Assembly (NCBI GenBank): GCA_028284775.1
Contig: JANQRB010000105.1
Span: 23,776 to 87,775 of the forward strand
From: Candidatus Kapaibacterium sp.
GTDB lineage: Bacteria; Bacteroidota; Ignavibacteria; Kapaibacteriales; UBA7675
DNA length: 64,000 bases
Reading direction: 5' to 3'
Made by a program: the position numbers and the translations under genes. The notes below the pieces were generated by a model. The model was not told the origin of the DNA. It did no database searches and was given only the letters and a program-made list of their open reading frames with translations. Shown here piece by piece: positions 9,632 to 19,281 of the stretch (position 1 is the stretch's first letter; every line of letters begins with the position of its first letter).

Positions 9632-10336
9632 ATGAAGCAATACAGCAAATATTCGCCAGGCATCGTCCTGATGGCGACAATTACACTCTATGCACTCCTG
9701 TACTCGTTGTCCGGCGCGGTCGCTCTCTTTTCACAGCAGGAATTGCCGCGCTGCACGGCGCAGGTAGACAGCCTGACGACGCTTGAGCGGCAGGTGATAG
9801 CGGAAATCAATCTGGCGCGCAGCCGACCACAAGTCTATGCAGCGATTTTAACCGAGATCAAGGCGGACTATAAGGGCAACATTTACTATCGACCGGGGGC
9901 CGCCGCCGGAGTGGAAACGCGTGAGGGCGTAGCGGCGGTGGATGAAGCGATCCGCTATCTGCTGACGGTCGCGCCCTGTGATACGCTGAAGCACGCCGCC
10001 TGTCTCTCACTTGCTGCCCGGGACCACGTTGAGGACAGCGGCGTCAGGGGCCTGCTCGGTCACAAAGGCTCGGACGGCAGCGAAGTTTTTGAGCGGGTGC
10101 AGCGTTATGTCAAGCCCCAGGTATCGGCGGGCGAGTGTATCAGTTACGGTCCCTATACCGCGCGAGGCATCGTAGCCGGCCTGCTCATCGACGACGGCGT
10201 GGCCAGCCGCATTCACCGGGTCCTGCTCTTTAAAACCAGTTTGCAAAGTGTCGGCGTTGCTTTCGGGCCGCACCAGCGCTTTCGCCACATGTGTGTGATC
10301 AATTTTTCAAGCGAGATAATTCAGGCGATGCAATAG
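9632..10336 (+). CDS. Secreted CAP-domain (SCP/PR-1 superfamily) protein
   Basis: ATG 9632 is preferred over an in-frame codon 21 triplets earlier because it begins directly at the signal peptide (basic start, then a hydrophobic run ending near VALFSQQ). The mature part is a CAP domain: EINLARSRPQVYA helix, a GHKGSDG segment carrying the first conserved His, GECISYG carrying the conserved Glu (Cys replaces the usual Asn of GENISYG), and SRIHRVLLF with the second His in place of the usual SRGHR. The pocket His-Glu-His is therefore mostly kept. Bacterial CAP proteins are secreted and mostly of unknown biochemical role. It is the only rightward gene between the first two giant solenoid genes. 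Confidence 0.82.
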   Translation: MKQYSKYSPGIVLMATITLYALLYSLSGAVALFSQQELPRCTAQVDSLTTLERQVIAEINLARSRPQVYAAILTEIKADYKGNIYYRPGAAAGVETREGVAAVDEAIRYLLTVAPCDTLKHAACLSLAARDHVEDSGVRGLLGHKGSDGSEVFERVQRYVKPQVSAGECISYGPYTARGIVAGLLIDDGVASRIHRVLLFKTSLQSVGVAFGPHQRFRHMCVINFSSEIIQAMQ

Positions 10337-10463
10337 AGTTTACACATTAGCTGCACGGGCAAATCAGGTATTCGCTCTGCCGGAGCACAAGCGCCAAGAT
10401 TTTTCTTACGGACAGCGCAGTTCAGAGTAAATGCACCGACCGTGGCCTTCACAGAAAGCCGGA

Positions 10464-10961
10464 TCACGTAGATTGCCGAGTAAGCGCTTTCGTCGCCTCG
10501 CCGAATGCCCAAGCGTCCAGTCTTGGAGGATCAATTCCAAGAGTTCTCAGCAGACCAGCTACCTGCTTGCGGTGTTCGGTCGCATGGTTTATGGCCTGCA
10601 CCATAACGACCCAGGGCTCAACGCGATAGCCGTCCATTGTCTGGAGCAATTCATTCTGTTGCCTCTCAATTTCGCCCTGTGTCTGAGCCAACAAGCCTTC
10701 TCCGCTTTTCCGGACAGATTCTTCCAGCTCGGCAAATGGGAGAGGCTTATGGCCCCTTGCTTCAAGAGGCAGCGTCAAAAGTGACAGGTAACCCTGTTGC
10801 GACTCCACCAGATGAATGAGGTTTTGACGGATGCTCCATTGCTTAAGGGTGTGGGGCTGCGCATCGAGTTGCTCATCACTCAGGGCTGAGCAAACTCCTA
10901 AGATCCGAAGGTTCGCCCAGTTATTGTGTTCAATTATTTTTGCAAGGGTATTTACTTCCAT
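10464..10961 (-). CDS. DinB/YfiT-like putative metalloenzyme
   Basis: 165 residues, a four-helix-bundle protein of the DinB_2 type. Three histidine positions expected to form the metal site are visible: HNNWAN near the N-terminus, LIHLVESQ near residue 50, and NHATEHRKQ near 125-132. AGGAG lies about nine bases before the ATG at 10961. Relatives include bacillithiol or mycothiol S-transferases, but most are uncharacterised, so no substrate is assigned. It lies just downstream of the 2544-residue solenoid gene in the same direction, with no obvious functional link. A second DinB-like gene is at 54599-55075. Confidence 0.8.
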   Translation of the reverse strand: MEVNTLAKIIEHNNWANLRILGVCSALSDEQLDAQPHTLKQWSIRQNLIHLVESQQGYLSLLTLPLEARGHKPLPFAELEESVRKSGEGLLAQTQGEIERQQNELLQTMDGYRVEPWVVMVQAINHATEHRKQVAGLLRTLGIDPPRLDAWAFGEATKALTRQST

Positions 10962-11140
10962 TGAGCTATTCTCCTCGCTCCCTCGTGGCCGAGAGCTTTG
11001 TTTGTACCGGTTTCAGGCAAGTTTGGTACCGGCTACATGAAAGGTCGGGGCGGAGATAGAGCACGGACATTCGAGCCAGTCGGAATGATGCCCGATAGAA
11101 GCTTAACGTGATCCTGACGCGCCTCGGCCGTTCTCCGCGA

Positions 11141-14100
11141 TCAATCCAATAGGGGCACCTGGCCGGGATTCGAAATGCCGAAATTCGGCACAAAGAATTT
11201 GATGAAATCATCAGCGCCGACATCACCGTTGGCGTTGAAGTCGCCGGTGCGCACGACGTTGAAATTCTGACCGCCGATCGTGATCGTCGGCAGCGAGACC
11301 ACCCCGTTAAACACATTGGCCTGCTGGGTAAAATCAACCGCCGTTGTTGTCCCGGGTGCAACGTGAAAAGTCGAGGCCGAACCGATTGCGAGGTGACCGC
11401 CGTGACGCAGCACAAGCCAGTAGTCGCCTTCCGCTACGTTGTCGAGAGTCAGCGAAGCCGTGGCATGTGTCGTGAGCAGGACGGTCGAGCGGTTGTGCAG
11501 CGTCGAGGCGATCAGGGTCGCGCCGGTGCGAAGTTCAAGCATTATCGGAGTCTGCCTGTGGAAGCTGCCCGTCCAGTAACCCTGCAGATAAACGCTGAGG
11601 TCAAGGACCGATGCCTGGGTGGAAACGGCGACCAGGGCGGCGGATGTACTGCCCACCTCGAGAACGAGATTAGCATTGCTGACATTAATGTAGTTAACCG
11701 TCGCAAAGGTGCCGCGAACCGAATTGTATTCCATAAAGACAAAGCGATCGCCGATTTCAGGCACAAAACCGTCGATCAGGCTTACATTCAAGGCGCCGCC
11801 GAGCGTGACGTCGTCGGCGACGATTTTGTCGAAAGTCAGTCCGGCGCTTGTGCCGCCGATTTCGATGTCCAGCGAGGCATCGGACGACTGCTCCAGGTCG
11901 CCCGGCAATACCAGCAGGCCGGCCGAACTGCCCGGGCTGATGCGCCCGTTGTTGCGCACGTTGCCCAGGTTCAGCGTACCGCTGCCGCGTATCAGCGCGT
12001 GCGTCGTCACGATGTAGGGCTCGCGACTGAAGGGCAAGAGATTAAGTTCGCCGTTGTCTAATTCGAGGATCGATGTCGTACTCAAATCGAAGCGCGCATT
12101 CGGCATGCGAAACACATTACAGACAGCCGAGGTTATAACGAGCAGATTCTTTTGGAAAAACTGACCGTTGGTGCCGACCTTGAATGTCACGCTTGTAACC
12201 GGACTATCGACGAAAATTTTGCCAAGATTGTTAAAACAATCATTCTCGGGTAATGACACGGTTATCTGTGTCCCCTGAACATTGAATTTCCAGATATTGG
12301 CATTAGTGGACTTCTGCAGGAAACGCGTATCGATGATTCCGGAGGTATTGGGCTTAAAGACAACCACATTCGAATTCGTAAACTGTGTGGCGATCGTGCT
12401 GCGCCCAATCAGATCCAGGCAGACCGGTACCTTCATTGTCCGGCGCACCGGCACAATAAAGGGCCTGCCGGGAGCACTAAATTCCTCCAATTCCTCACCG
12501 ACAAATGCCGTCTCTTCAACTTCTACTTTACCGTCATTGTTGTCAAAATCAAGCTTAATAAGGGCGTTCGTGACAGTGTTGTTCCGCAATCGCAGTGTAC
12601 CGCCCGTGCTGACATAGGTACCGTTCGGTTGAATGAAGCCATCCTGAAAGATCACCTGACCGTCCGCATCCGTCCGATAGATAGCCGTCGTCGAAGACAC
12701 AAAGCCCTGTGTTTCAGGCTTCTTGGACTCATTGTTTTTTGCAAGCACAATCAGGCGCACCGTTAAAGCATCGATCGCCCCCTCATTGCGGCACAGTCCG
12801 TTTCTGATGGGGCAGAAGTTCACAGTGGCTCTTGTGTCGGTATGGCGAAACTGCATTCGGCTCTTGTTCGCAAAAGCGGCTGTATCGCCGATCTCGAAGG
12901 TGATGAGGGAGTCCGGCCGGTTGAAGCGCATCATGCCGTCGTTGCAAAACTTGCTGCGGCCGCGCTGAGCCCATTTAAAAGGGCAGGGCAGCGTATCGCA
13001 GAAAATGTTGCCGCCGTCCTCGTTATTGAAACAGGATTGGTCATCGAGGCGAATTACACAGCTCGTAAACGACTGCCGATACAAGAGGCTGCCGGAATTA
13101 AGCAGCTGGCTGGAATCAAATAAACGCAGGGCAGTGTGAGAACCGGTACTGTCGAATTCAAAGGTCGAGTTGGTCATAAACCGCCATTGACTGAAATCGC
13201 TCTGGACAAAGGCGGCGCTCGACATTAAACTGCGAAACTGAATTTTGCCAAAATTAACGGCAATGGCCCGACCCGATGAATTGATACAGGCCACCCCGGC
13301 AATTGTCGTAAAACTGATTATGGCGCCGGTACTGTTTGTCAGTTGTGAATCGTCCTTTAACTCAATTGTCGCTTTTGTCGCAACGTTCCGGAAGCGGAAG
13401 GTGCCGGAATTGTTAAATGTCGCATTACTGGCAAGTTGCAAGCGCATGCTGCGCTGTGTGCTGTCGAACACTGTCGTTGCACTTGTACTGTTGATCCAAC
13501 GCGTCGCTTCGCCCAGGAAAATCGTCGCCGTCGAGGCAAAATGTTTGAACTGGCACGAGCCTTTGTTGTCGAAGGTCGACTGATTGCGTAGTTCAATTCG
13601 TGATTTCCCGCCCGTACTGTCGAATTTCAGCTCGCTATTGGCATTGTTGTTCCAGCGCGTCGCTTCGCCCAGGAAGATTGTCGCCGTCGAGGCAAAGTGT
13701 TTGAATTGACAGGAGCCCTTGTTGTCGAAGGTCGATTGATTGCGAAGTTCAATTCGGCTCTTGCCGCCGGTACTGTCGAATTCTACTTTTCCATTTGCAT
13801 TATTCTGCCAGCGCGTTGCATCGCCGAGGAAAATCGTCGCCGTCGTAGCGAAGTTCCGGAAGCGGAAGGTGCCGGAATTGTTAAATGTCGCATTGCTGGC
13901 AAGTTTCAAGCTCATTCTGCGCTGCGTACTGTCGAAAATTGTCGTCGCATTGGTGTTATTATTCCAGCGCGCCGCATCGCCGAGGAAGATCGTCGCCGTC
14001 GTCGCAAAATTCCGGAAGCGGAAGGTACCGTCGTTGTCGACGATCGACTGGCCGAATAGTTCGATTGCGCTACGGCGGCCGGTACTGTCGTATTCTACCA

Positions 14101-17100
14101 GACCGCCGCTTTTATTTTCCCAGCGCGTTGCATCGCCGAGAAAGATTGTCGCCGTCGTCGCGAAATTGCGGAAGCGGAAGGTACCGCTGTTGTCGACAAT
14201 CGACTGACCGAATAGGTCGATTGCGCTGCGGCCGCCGGTACTGTCGAATTCTACCAGACCGCCGCTTTTATTATTCCAGCGCGTCGCATCGCCGAGGAAG
14301 ATCGTCGCCGTCGTCGCAAAATTCCGGAAGCGGAAGGTACCACTGTTGTTGATAATCGCATTGCTCGCCATCTGAAGCTTCATGGTCCGCCGCGTGCCGT
14401 CGAAAATCGTCGTGGCATTCGTATTGTTGTTCCAGCGCGCTACATCACCGAGGAAGATCGTCGCGGTCGTCGCGAAGTTGCGGAAGCGGAAGGTACCGTC
14501 GTTGTCAAAGGTCGACTGGCCTCGCAGGTCAATGCCGCCTTTTCCGCCCGTGCTGTCGAATTCCACGATGCCGTTAACATTATTATGCCAGCGCGCTGCA
14601 TCGCCTAAAAAGATCGTTGCAGTTGTAGCAAAATTGCGGAAACGGAATGTTCCGGAGTTCGTGATTTGTGCGTTGCTGGATAAACGCAAGGAGCCGGAAC
14701 CACGGCTGTCCGTCAAATCGACCTGACCGCCTGTAGAGATGATGAACAATGAGTTGTTTTCAAGTCGGATGTTTGAATTGCTTGAATTCCGCAGGAGAAT
14801 CGTGCCGTCGTTAACCATAACGTGCGAATTGGTCAGCCCCAGAAAGATTCCCGCCGTTGTTTGAACACGAAGCGCGCTGCCCGTATGATTCGTCCAGCGC
14901 GTCGCGTCGCCAAGGAAGATCGTCGCCGTCGTCGCGAAATTGCGAAAGCGGAAAGTGCCGCGGTTGTCAATTTCGGAGTTATCGAAGAGGCGCAGCGTGC
15001 CTGTTTTGCTCGCCCCGCGGATGTCGAGCTCGCCATTAGCGCCGTTGGTAAACACCGAGGAGCTGCCGCAGTGGAAAATGGCATTCGTCGCGTTCTGCAA
15101 AAGGATCTGCCCCGAATTTACGAACACATGCGAGCTCGTCAGGCGCAGAAAAATGCCCGCCGTCGTTTGAGCGCTGAGCACACTGCCGGTATGATTCGTC
15201 CAGCGCGTCGCGTCACCCAGGAAGATCGTCGCCGTCGTCGCGAAATTGCGAAAGCGGAAGGTGCCTCGGTTGTCGATTTCGGAGCTATCGAAGAGGCGCA
15301 GTCCGCCCGTGTCGCGAGCCCCGCGGATGTCTATCGTTCCCGTAGCGCCGTTGTTAAACGCTGCGCTATTCCCGCCGCGGAAAATGGCATTGGTCGCGTT
15401 CTCGATCAGGAGATCGCCCGAATTCACGAAAGTATGAGCATTGGTCAGACGGAGAAAGATTCCCGCCGTCGTTTGGATTCTGAGTACGCTGCCCGTATGA
15501 TTCGTCCAGCGCGTGTTGTCGCCGAGGAAGATCCTTGCCGTCGTCGCGAAATTGCGAAAGCGGAGGACACCGCGGTTTATCATCTGAGAACTGTCGAAAA
15601 GGCGCAGCGTGCCTGTCGTGTGAACACGGCGGATATCGAGCACGCCGGTGGCCTTGTTGTCAAACACCGAGGAATTGCCGTGAAACATGATTGCATTCGT
15701 CGCTCGTTGCAAGGCAATCTCACCTGAATTCACGAATACATGCGAATTCGTCAGACGCAGAAAAATGCCCGCCGTCGTCTGCACTTTGAGCGTGCTGCCG
15801 GTGTGATTCGTCCAGCGCGTGTTGTCGCCGAGGAAGATCGTCGCCGTCGTTGCGAAGTTGCGAAAGCGGAAGGTGCCCCGGTTAATCATCTGAGAACTGT
15901 TAAAGAGGCGCAGCGTGCCTGTTTTGCGCGCACCGCGAATATCGAGCACACCATTAGCGTTGTTGGTAAACACCGAGGAGCTGCCGCAATGGAAGATGGC
16001 ATTTGTCGCGTTCTGCACGAGAATACGTCCCGAATTGACGAATACATGCGAGCTGGTTAAGCGCAACAGGGCGGTTGCCGTCGTCAAAATTTCGATCGCA
16101 GAGTTCGTATTGTTGTTCCAGCGCGAGTTGTCGCCAAGAATAATCGAGGCCGTCGTGGCAAAGCTGCAAAACTGCACGCGCCCGTTATTGGTGAAGAGCG
16201 CATTACTGCTCAGTGTAAGAGAAGCCGAGGTCACAAAATTTCGAAACAGCAGGTTACCGCCATTTTTGAAATGAGTTGCATTGCTAAGAAGCAGCGAGGC
16301 GCTCGTAGCATAGTTTCTGTATTCCAGCGTCCCGTCATTACAGAGTTCAAGCGGGTTCCGGAAAACAAGAGCGCCGTGGGCTCCGGTTCTGTTTTGATCG
16401 AATTCTACGGTCCCCGTATTGACAAATCGGGTATTGTTGCCCAGAAGGATTGTCGACGTTGTGGCGAAATTGCGGAAACGGACAATGCCGGAATTCGCAA
16501 AGGTTGAGCTTTGCAGAAAAATCAATTTGCTAGACGCCGTAAGTTGCGAATTCGCAAAAACAACCTGACCGTGGTTGCGAAAAATCGCGTTGGTGGCAAC
16601 GATGCGGATCGGCTGTGTGTTGCTGCTGGCGCTGATAAACGCGCCGGTGGAATTCACAAAGAGCACGTTGGAGGTTACGAATATGACAGATCTGGAAGCA
16701 ATCGTCGCAATGCGTATTGTGCCGTTGTTTTGCAGAAGGCCGGAGGATACAAAGACCGAGGCCGGCGCTATTGTTTGATTGAAGATAAATGTGCCATTAT
16801 TCACAAAGCTCTGCGAGCTCAGCAATTGAAAAGGTTTAATCGCTCCAATGTCGGGCGGCAGAGGCAGAGGGTTGCGAATAGTGGTGACGCAAGAGGTCGC
16901 AAGAAGCAGTTGGCCGTCAAAGACATTGCAGCTCTCCAGAAAGACATTGCCGTGCATCGTCAGCGAGGCTGTTGTTAACAGATGGCAGTCCGAAAAGACA
17001 AAATTTCCGTTTGTCGACTGCAAGGTCATGTTGTTTCGCAGGCGCAAATTACGAAAGAAATGATCGCCAGGCCCCTGAACAATCGCGCTCGGATGAACAG

Positions 17101-18775
17101 TGAGCTCGCCGCCGCTGATATGCAGCTCACCTTCGACGTGAATCAACGAAGTCGTAGGAGTTTCACCGAGTTTAAAAAGCGTGGCACTGCTGCTGTTGCC
17201 GAAATGCACCTGGGCGCTTGTGGAGAAAATTGAAATGCTGCCCACTGTGACCGAGGGCGGCGAAGTCAGGGTTTTGATGGAATCGTCGAAGACCAATCTG
17301 GCGTTGCTGAATACCCTGATCGAGCCATCGGAGATATCAAAGAGTGAATCCTCACTGTCGATCAGCATCGTTGAGTTTGTACTGACGATAAGTGAGCCAC
17401 TGCCGATAAAACGGCTCTCCTTCAGTTCGATAATGCGATCGGCCTGCAGCGGCGCGGACGGGGCCGTCACAAGAAGGTCGCCGTTATTAACAAAGGTCGA
17501 ATTCTGGATAATAATCTTTGATGAACTGATCAGCGCGGTCGTAACGCTGGTCAATTCGACTATACCATTGTTGACACATTGTCCGAACAATTGAAGCTGT
17601 GCGGTTCCGGATGGAGGCTGAAAGACCCTGAGAACGGCGCTGGTAGCAACGAGCGAGGGACCGAAAAAGTTGTTATTGTTAATGCATTCCACCACGCCGC
17701 TATTGGAAAGCTCGGCGGTAAACTCGAGAGTACAGCTGTTGAGCTGAAGGACGGTTTGGTCTACACGTAACACGCCTCCTTCGATAACCAGGTTCGAAAG
17801 GCCGAAGAATCCGTCGCCGCTGAGGGTGCCGCTGCTGGCGACAAAGGAGCCGCCATTGATAGCAATGATGCCGGCCGAGGTCGTAAGGAGGCTGCCGCGA
17901 TTAGTAAACTGAATGAATGCGGAACTGTTGACTATATTGAGCGTGGCGCCGGTAGCAAGAAACAGACCGCTGTTTTCGACGCTGGCGTCATTATCCAATT
18001 GCAGATCCTGCCGAATATCAACGGTGCCGTTGTTTACGAACTGGGCCGCTGCTCCGCAGACGATCGTCCGGCCGCCGCCACTGCCGGCAAGGGCGCGGAT
18101 TACAGCGCCCGTAACATTGGTGAAAAGGCCTACCTGCATCTCCAGGCCGGCATCGGAGCCGGGATCGTTACTCGTCAGTTCGATCAGACCTTCATTGTTA
18201 CCGCCATTGTTAATGCGCAGGCCGGCATTGTTGCCGAGCGTGCCTTGCAGTGTTATCGAGCCCGAGGAGGTATTTGTGAAACTCTGATCGAAGACATTCA
18301 GGCCGGTACCGTTTTCTTCCGCTGTCAGAGCACCTTGATTGATCAACTCAATATTGAGCGTGGCACTTTGCATCAAAATGCTGCCGAAACTCAGAATGGA
18401 GGTCGCCCCGCCGTCAAGCGCTGTGCTTGACAGCTGCAACGAGCCCTGCGTTCCGATGAGGCAGGGCGCCGCTACCTGGATATCGAAGCCGTTCGATTGC
18501 AGGGTCTGCGTGCCCGAGCTAGCCCCGAGCGTGATGCTTTGCACGTTGACCACCTGGTTGACCGTAACGATGAAGGTGCCTGACGTCGTGATAAAGACAT
18601 CATCATTGACACCCGGTACATTGCCGCCGCTCCATTTCGAGGGATCATTCCAATTGCCACTGACCGAGGACTGCCAAAAAACATCGGCGCCCAGGGCATC
18701 CCGCGACTGAGTTCCAACAACACATGCAGCGATGACTGCCAACAACAGAAGCTGACGACACTTTCGGTAGTACAT
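11141..18775 (-). CDS. Giant secreted beta-solenoid protein with tandem 102- and 52-residue repeats, paralog 2
   Basis: 2544 residues, one of the largest gene products here. Signal peptide 1-29, then a head GNWNDPSKWSGGNVPGVND like its paralogs. Residues about 80-860 are diverged coils. About 865-1375 is an array of roughly five 102-residue units. About 1375-1815 holds roughly eight 52-residue units built on FRFRNFATTATIFLGD and NxxGxVEFDSTG. The common subperiod is about 26 residues, taken as one solenoid coil, giving perhaps 75-80 coils in total (inference). The C-terminal 150 residues match the paralogs and end in GDFNANGDVGADDF, a calcium-loop-like motif, then PNFGISNPGQVPLLD. No transmembrane barrel or enzyme domain is seen. 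Likely surface adhesin or fibre. High DNA identity among repeats makes copy number prone to change and to assembly error. Confidence 0.87.
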   Translation of the reverse strand: MYYRKCRQLLLLAVIAACVVGTQSRDALGADVFWQSSVSGNWNDPSKWSGGNVPGVNDDVFITTSGTFIVTVNQVVNVQSITLGASSGTQTLQSNGFDIQVAAPCLIGTQGSLQLSSTALDGGATSILSFGSILMQSATLNIELINQGALTAEENGTGLNVFDQSFTNTSSGSITLQGTLGNNAGLRINNGGNNEGLIELTSNDPGSDAGLEMQVGLFTNVTGAVIRALAGSGGGRTIVCGAAAQFVNNGTVDIRQDLQLDNDASVENSGLFLATGATLNIVNSSAFIQFTNRGSLLTTSAGIIAINGGSFVASSGTLSGDGFFGLSNLVIEGGVLRVDQTVLQLNSCTLEFTAELSNSGVVECINNNNFFGPSLVATSAVLRVFQPPSGTAQLQLFGQCVNNGIVELTSVTTALISSSKIIIQNSTFVNNGDLLVTAPSAPLQADRIIELKESRFIGSGSLIVSTNSTMLIDSEDSLFDISDGSIRVFSNARLVFDDSIKTLTSPPSVTVGSISIFSTSAQVHFGNSSSATLFKLGETPTTSLIHVEGELHISGGELTVHPSAIVQGPGDHFFRNLRLRNNMTLQSTNGNFVFSDCHLLTTASLTMHGNVFLESCNVFDGQLLLATSCVTTIRNPLPLPPDIGAIKPFQLLSSQSFVNNGTFIFNQTIAPASVFVSSGLLQNNGTIRIATIASRSVIFVTSNVLFVNSTGAFISASSNTQPIRIVATNAIFRNHGQVVFANSQLTASSKLIFLQSSTFANSGIVRFRNFATTSTILLGNNTRFVNTGTVEFDQNRTGAHGALVFRNPLELCNDGTLEYRNYATSASLLLSNATHFKNGGNLLFRNFVTSASLTLSSNALFTNNGRVQFCSFATTASIILGDNSRWNNNTNSAIEILTTATALLRLTSSHVFVNSGRILVQNATNAIFHCGSSSVFTNNANGVLDIRGARKTGTLRLFNSSQMINRGTFRFRNFATTATIFLGDNTRWTNHTGSTLKVQTTAGIFLRLTNSHVFVNSGEIALQRATNAIMFHGNSSVFDNKATGVLDIRRVHTTGTLRLFDSSQMINRGVLRFRNFATTARIFLGDNTRWTNHTGSVLRIQTTAGIFLRLTNAHTFVNSGDLLIENATNAIFRGGNSAAFNNGATGTIDIRGARDTGGLRLFDSSEIDNRGTFRFRNFATTATIFLGDATRWTNHTGSVLSAQTTAGIFLRLTSSHVFVNSGQILLQNATNAIFHCGSSSVFTNGANGELDIRGASKTGTLRLFDNSEIDNRGTFRFRNFATTATIFLGDATRWTNHTGSALRVQTTAGIFLGLTNSHVMVNDGTILLRNSSNSNIRLENNSLFIISTGGQVDLTDSRGSGSLRLSSNAQITNSGTFRFRNFATTATIFLGDAARWHNNVNGIVEFDSTGGKGGIDLRGQSTFDNDGTFRFRNFATTATIFLGDVARWNNNTNATTIFDGTRRTMKLQMASNAIINNSGTFRFRNFATTATIFLGDATRWNNKSGGLVEFDSTGGRSAIDLFGQSIVDNSGTFRFRNFATTATIFLGDATRWENKSGGLVEYDSTGRRSAIELFGQSIVDNDGTFRFRNFATTATIFLGDAARWNNNTNATTIFDSTQRRMSLKLASNATFNNSGTFRFRNFATTATIFLGDATRWQNNANGKVEFDSTGGKSRIELRNQSTFDNKGSCQFKHFASTATIFLGEATRWNNNANSELKFDSTGGKSRIELRNQSTFDNKGSCQFKHFASTATIFLGEATRWINSTSATTVFDSTQRSMRLQLASNATFNNSGTFRFRNVATKATIELKDDSQLTNSTGAIISFTTIAGVACINSSGRAIAVNFGKIQFRSLMSSAAFVQSDFSQWRFMTNSTFEFDSTGSHTALRLFDSSQLLNSGSLLYRQSFTSCVIRLDDQSCFNNEDGGNIFCDTLPCPFKWAQRGRSKFCNDGMMRFNRPDSLITFEIGDTAAFANKSRMQFRHTDTRATVNFCPIRNGLCRNEGAIDALTVRLIVLAKNNESKKPETQGFVSSTTAIYRTDADGQVIFQDGFIQPNGTYVSTGGTLRLRNNTVTNALIKLDFDNNDGKVEVEETAFVGEELEEFSAPGRPFIVPVRRTMKVPVCLDLIGRSTIATQFTNSNVVVFKPNTSGIIDTRFLQKSTNANIWKFNVQGTQITVSLPENDCFNNLGKIFVDSPVTSVTFKVGTNGQFFQKNLLVITSAVCNVFRMPNARFDLSTTSILELDNGELNLLPFSREPYIVTTHALIRGSGTLNLGNVRNNGRISPGSSAGLLVLPGDLEQSSDASLDIEIGGTSAGLTFDKIVADDVTLGGALNVSLIDGFVPEIGDRFVFMEYNSVRGTFATVNYINVSNANLVLEVGSTSAALVAVSTQASVLDLSVYLQGYWTGSFHRQTPIMLELRTGATLIASTLHNRSTVLLTTHATASLTLDNVAEGDYWLVLRHGGHLAIGSASTFHVAPGTTTAVDFTQQANVFNGVVSLPTITIGGQNFNVVRTGDFNANGDVGADDFIKFFVPNFGISNPGQVPLLD
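13330..14650 (-). repeat. Tandem 156-bp (52-residue) coding repeats, about eight copies
   Basis: The DNA encoding FATTATIFLGD recurs near 13361, 13516, 13676, 13827, 13986, 14142, 14298, 14455 and 14612, a spacing of about 156 bases. Adjacent units are close to identical over long stretches. Boundaries are approximate. Confidence 0.85.
14650..16180 (-). repeat. Tandem 306-bp (102-residue) coding repeats, about five copies
   Basis: The same motif recurs near 14920, 15228, 15536, 15836 and 16143, about 306 bases apart, with alternating conserved segments TNHTGS, TNSHVFVNSG, ATNAI and LRLFDSSQM. Each unit equals about four 26-residue coils. It directly precedes the 52-residue array in protein order. 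Boundaries are approximate. Confidence 0.85.
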
Positions 18776-19226
18776 AGTAAACGTAGAATTTGTATATAGT
18801 TAAGGCTTGTGACTGCGTATGGGTTTTCCGCTATTTCCGCTGTCCGATGATCATCTTGCGTCCTCATCGCAGGTCGCCGGACTGAAATGCAGATCGGTAG
18901 AAGGCGCCAGGATTGTACACTGACAATCGCAGGCCGAGAAATTAATAAGAAAACCAGCGCGAACCAACATCGGCGATAGCGCCCGGCACAAAATTGTAAC
19001 ACATTCGTATTTGCTACATGCCCGGGCAATCAGCGGCGCTTCTGCGCGGCGGCAGGATTAAAACGGTGTTTTCTGCGGGATATCAGCTCATTTTGGCTTC
19101 CAAGCCTGTAGTTGGATATGCAAGAATGCCACTGAGTCGGTGGAGAAAACGGACAGCCATACTATCACAAACGAAGATTTTGGCGAAGGCCGCGGCAGGC
19201 GGCATTGTAAATATCAGGAAATCTAC
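18776..19226. other. Intergenic region upstream of the 2544-residue solenoid gene
   Basis: About 450 bases with no supported gene. The ATG at 18775 follows ACGTTTACT and has no clear Shine-Dalgarno site. An AT-rich stretch (TAACTATATACAAATT, minus strand, about 20-35 bases upstream) could contain the promoter, but I cannot define one. Confidence 0.4.
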
Positions 19227-19262
19227 ACCGGGTCCGGCGAGCTTTGCACCGTCGGACCCGGT
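19227..19262 (-). terminator. Terminator-like hairpin after the third solenoid gene
   Basis: Ten-base perfect arms, ACCGGGTCCG at 19227-19236 and CGGACCCGGT at 19253-19262, begin 20 bases past the stop codon at 19282. The downstream T content on the minus strand is modest (TAGATTTCC), so termination strength is uncertain. Confidence 0.55.
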
Positions 19263-19281
19263 AAATAACCCGTCGTCAGTT

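Noticed and set aside
14822..15727. A 301-codon plus-strand frame with repeated RRR segments
   Set aside because: Antisense to the 102-residue repeats; its own periodicity mirrors those repeats and it has no signal or family pattern.
13330..16180. Diversity-generating retroelement target
   Set aside because: Repeat differences are not concentrated at adenines and no reverse transcriptase or template repeat was seen in the window. Ordinary repeat duplication explains the pattern.
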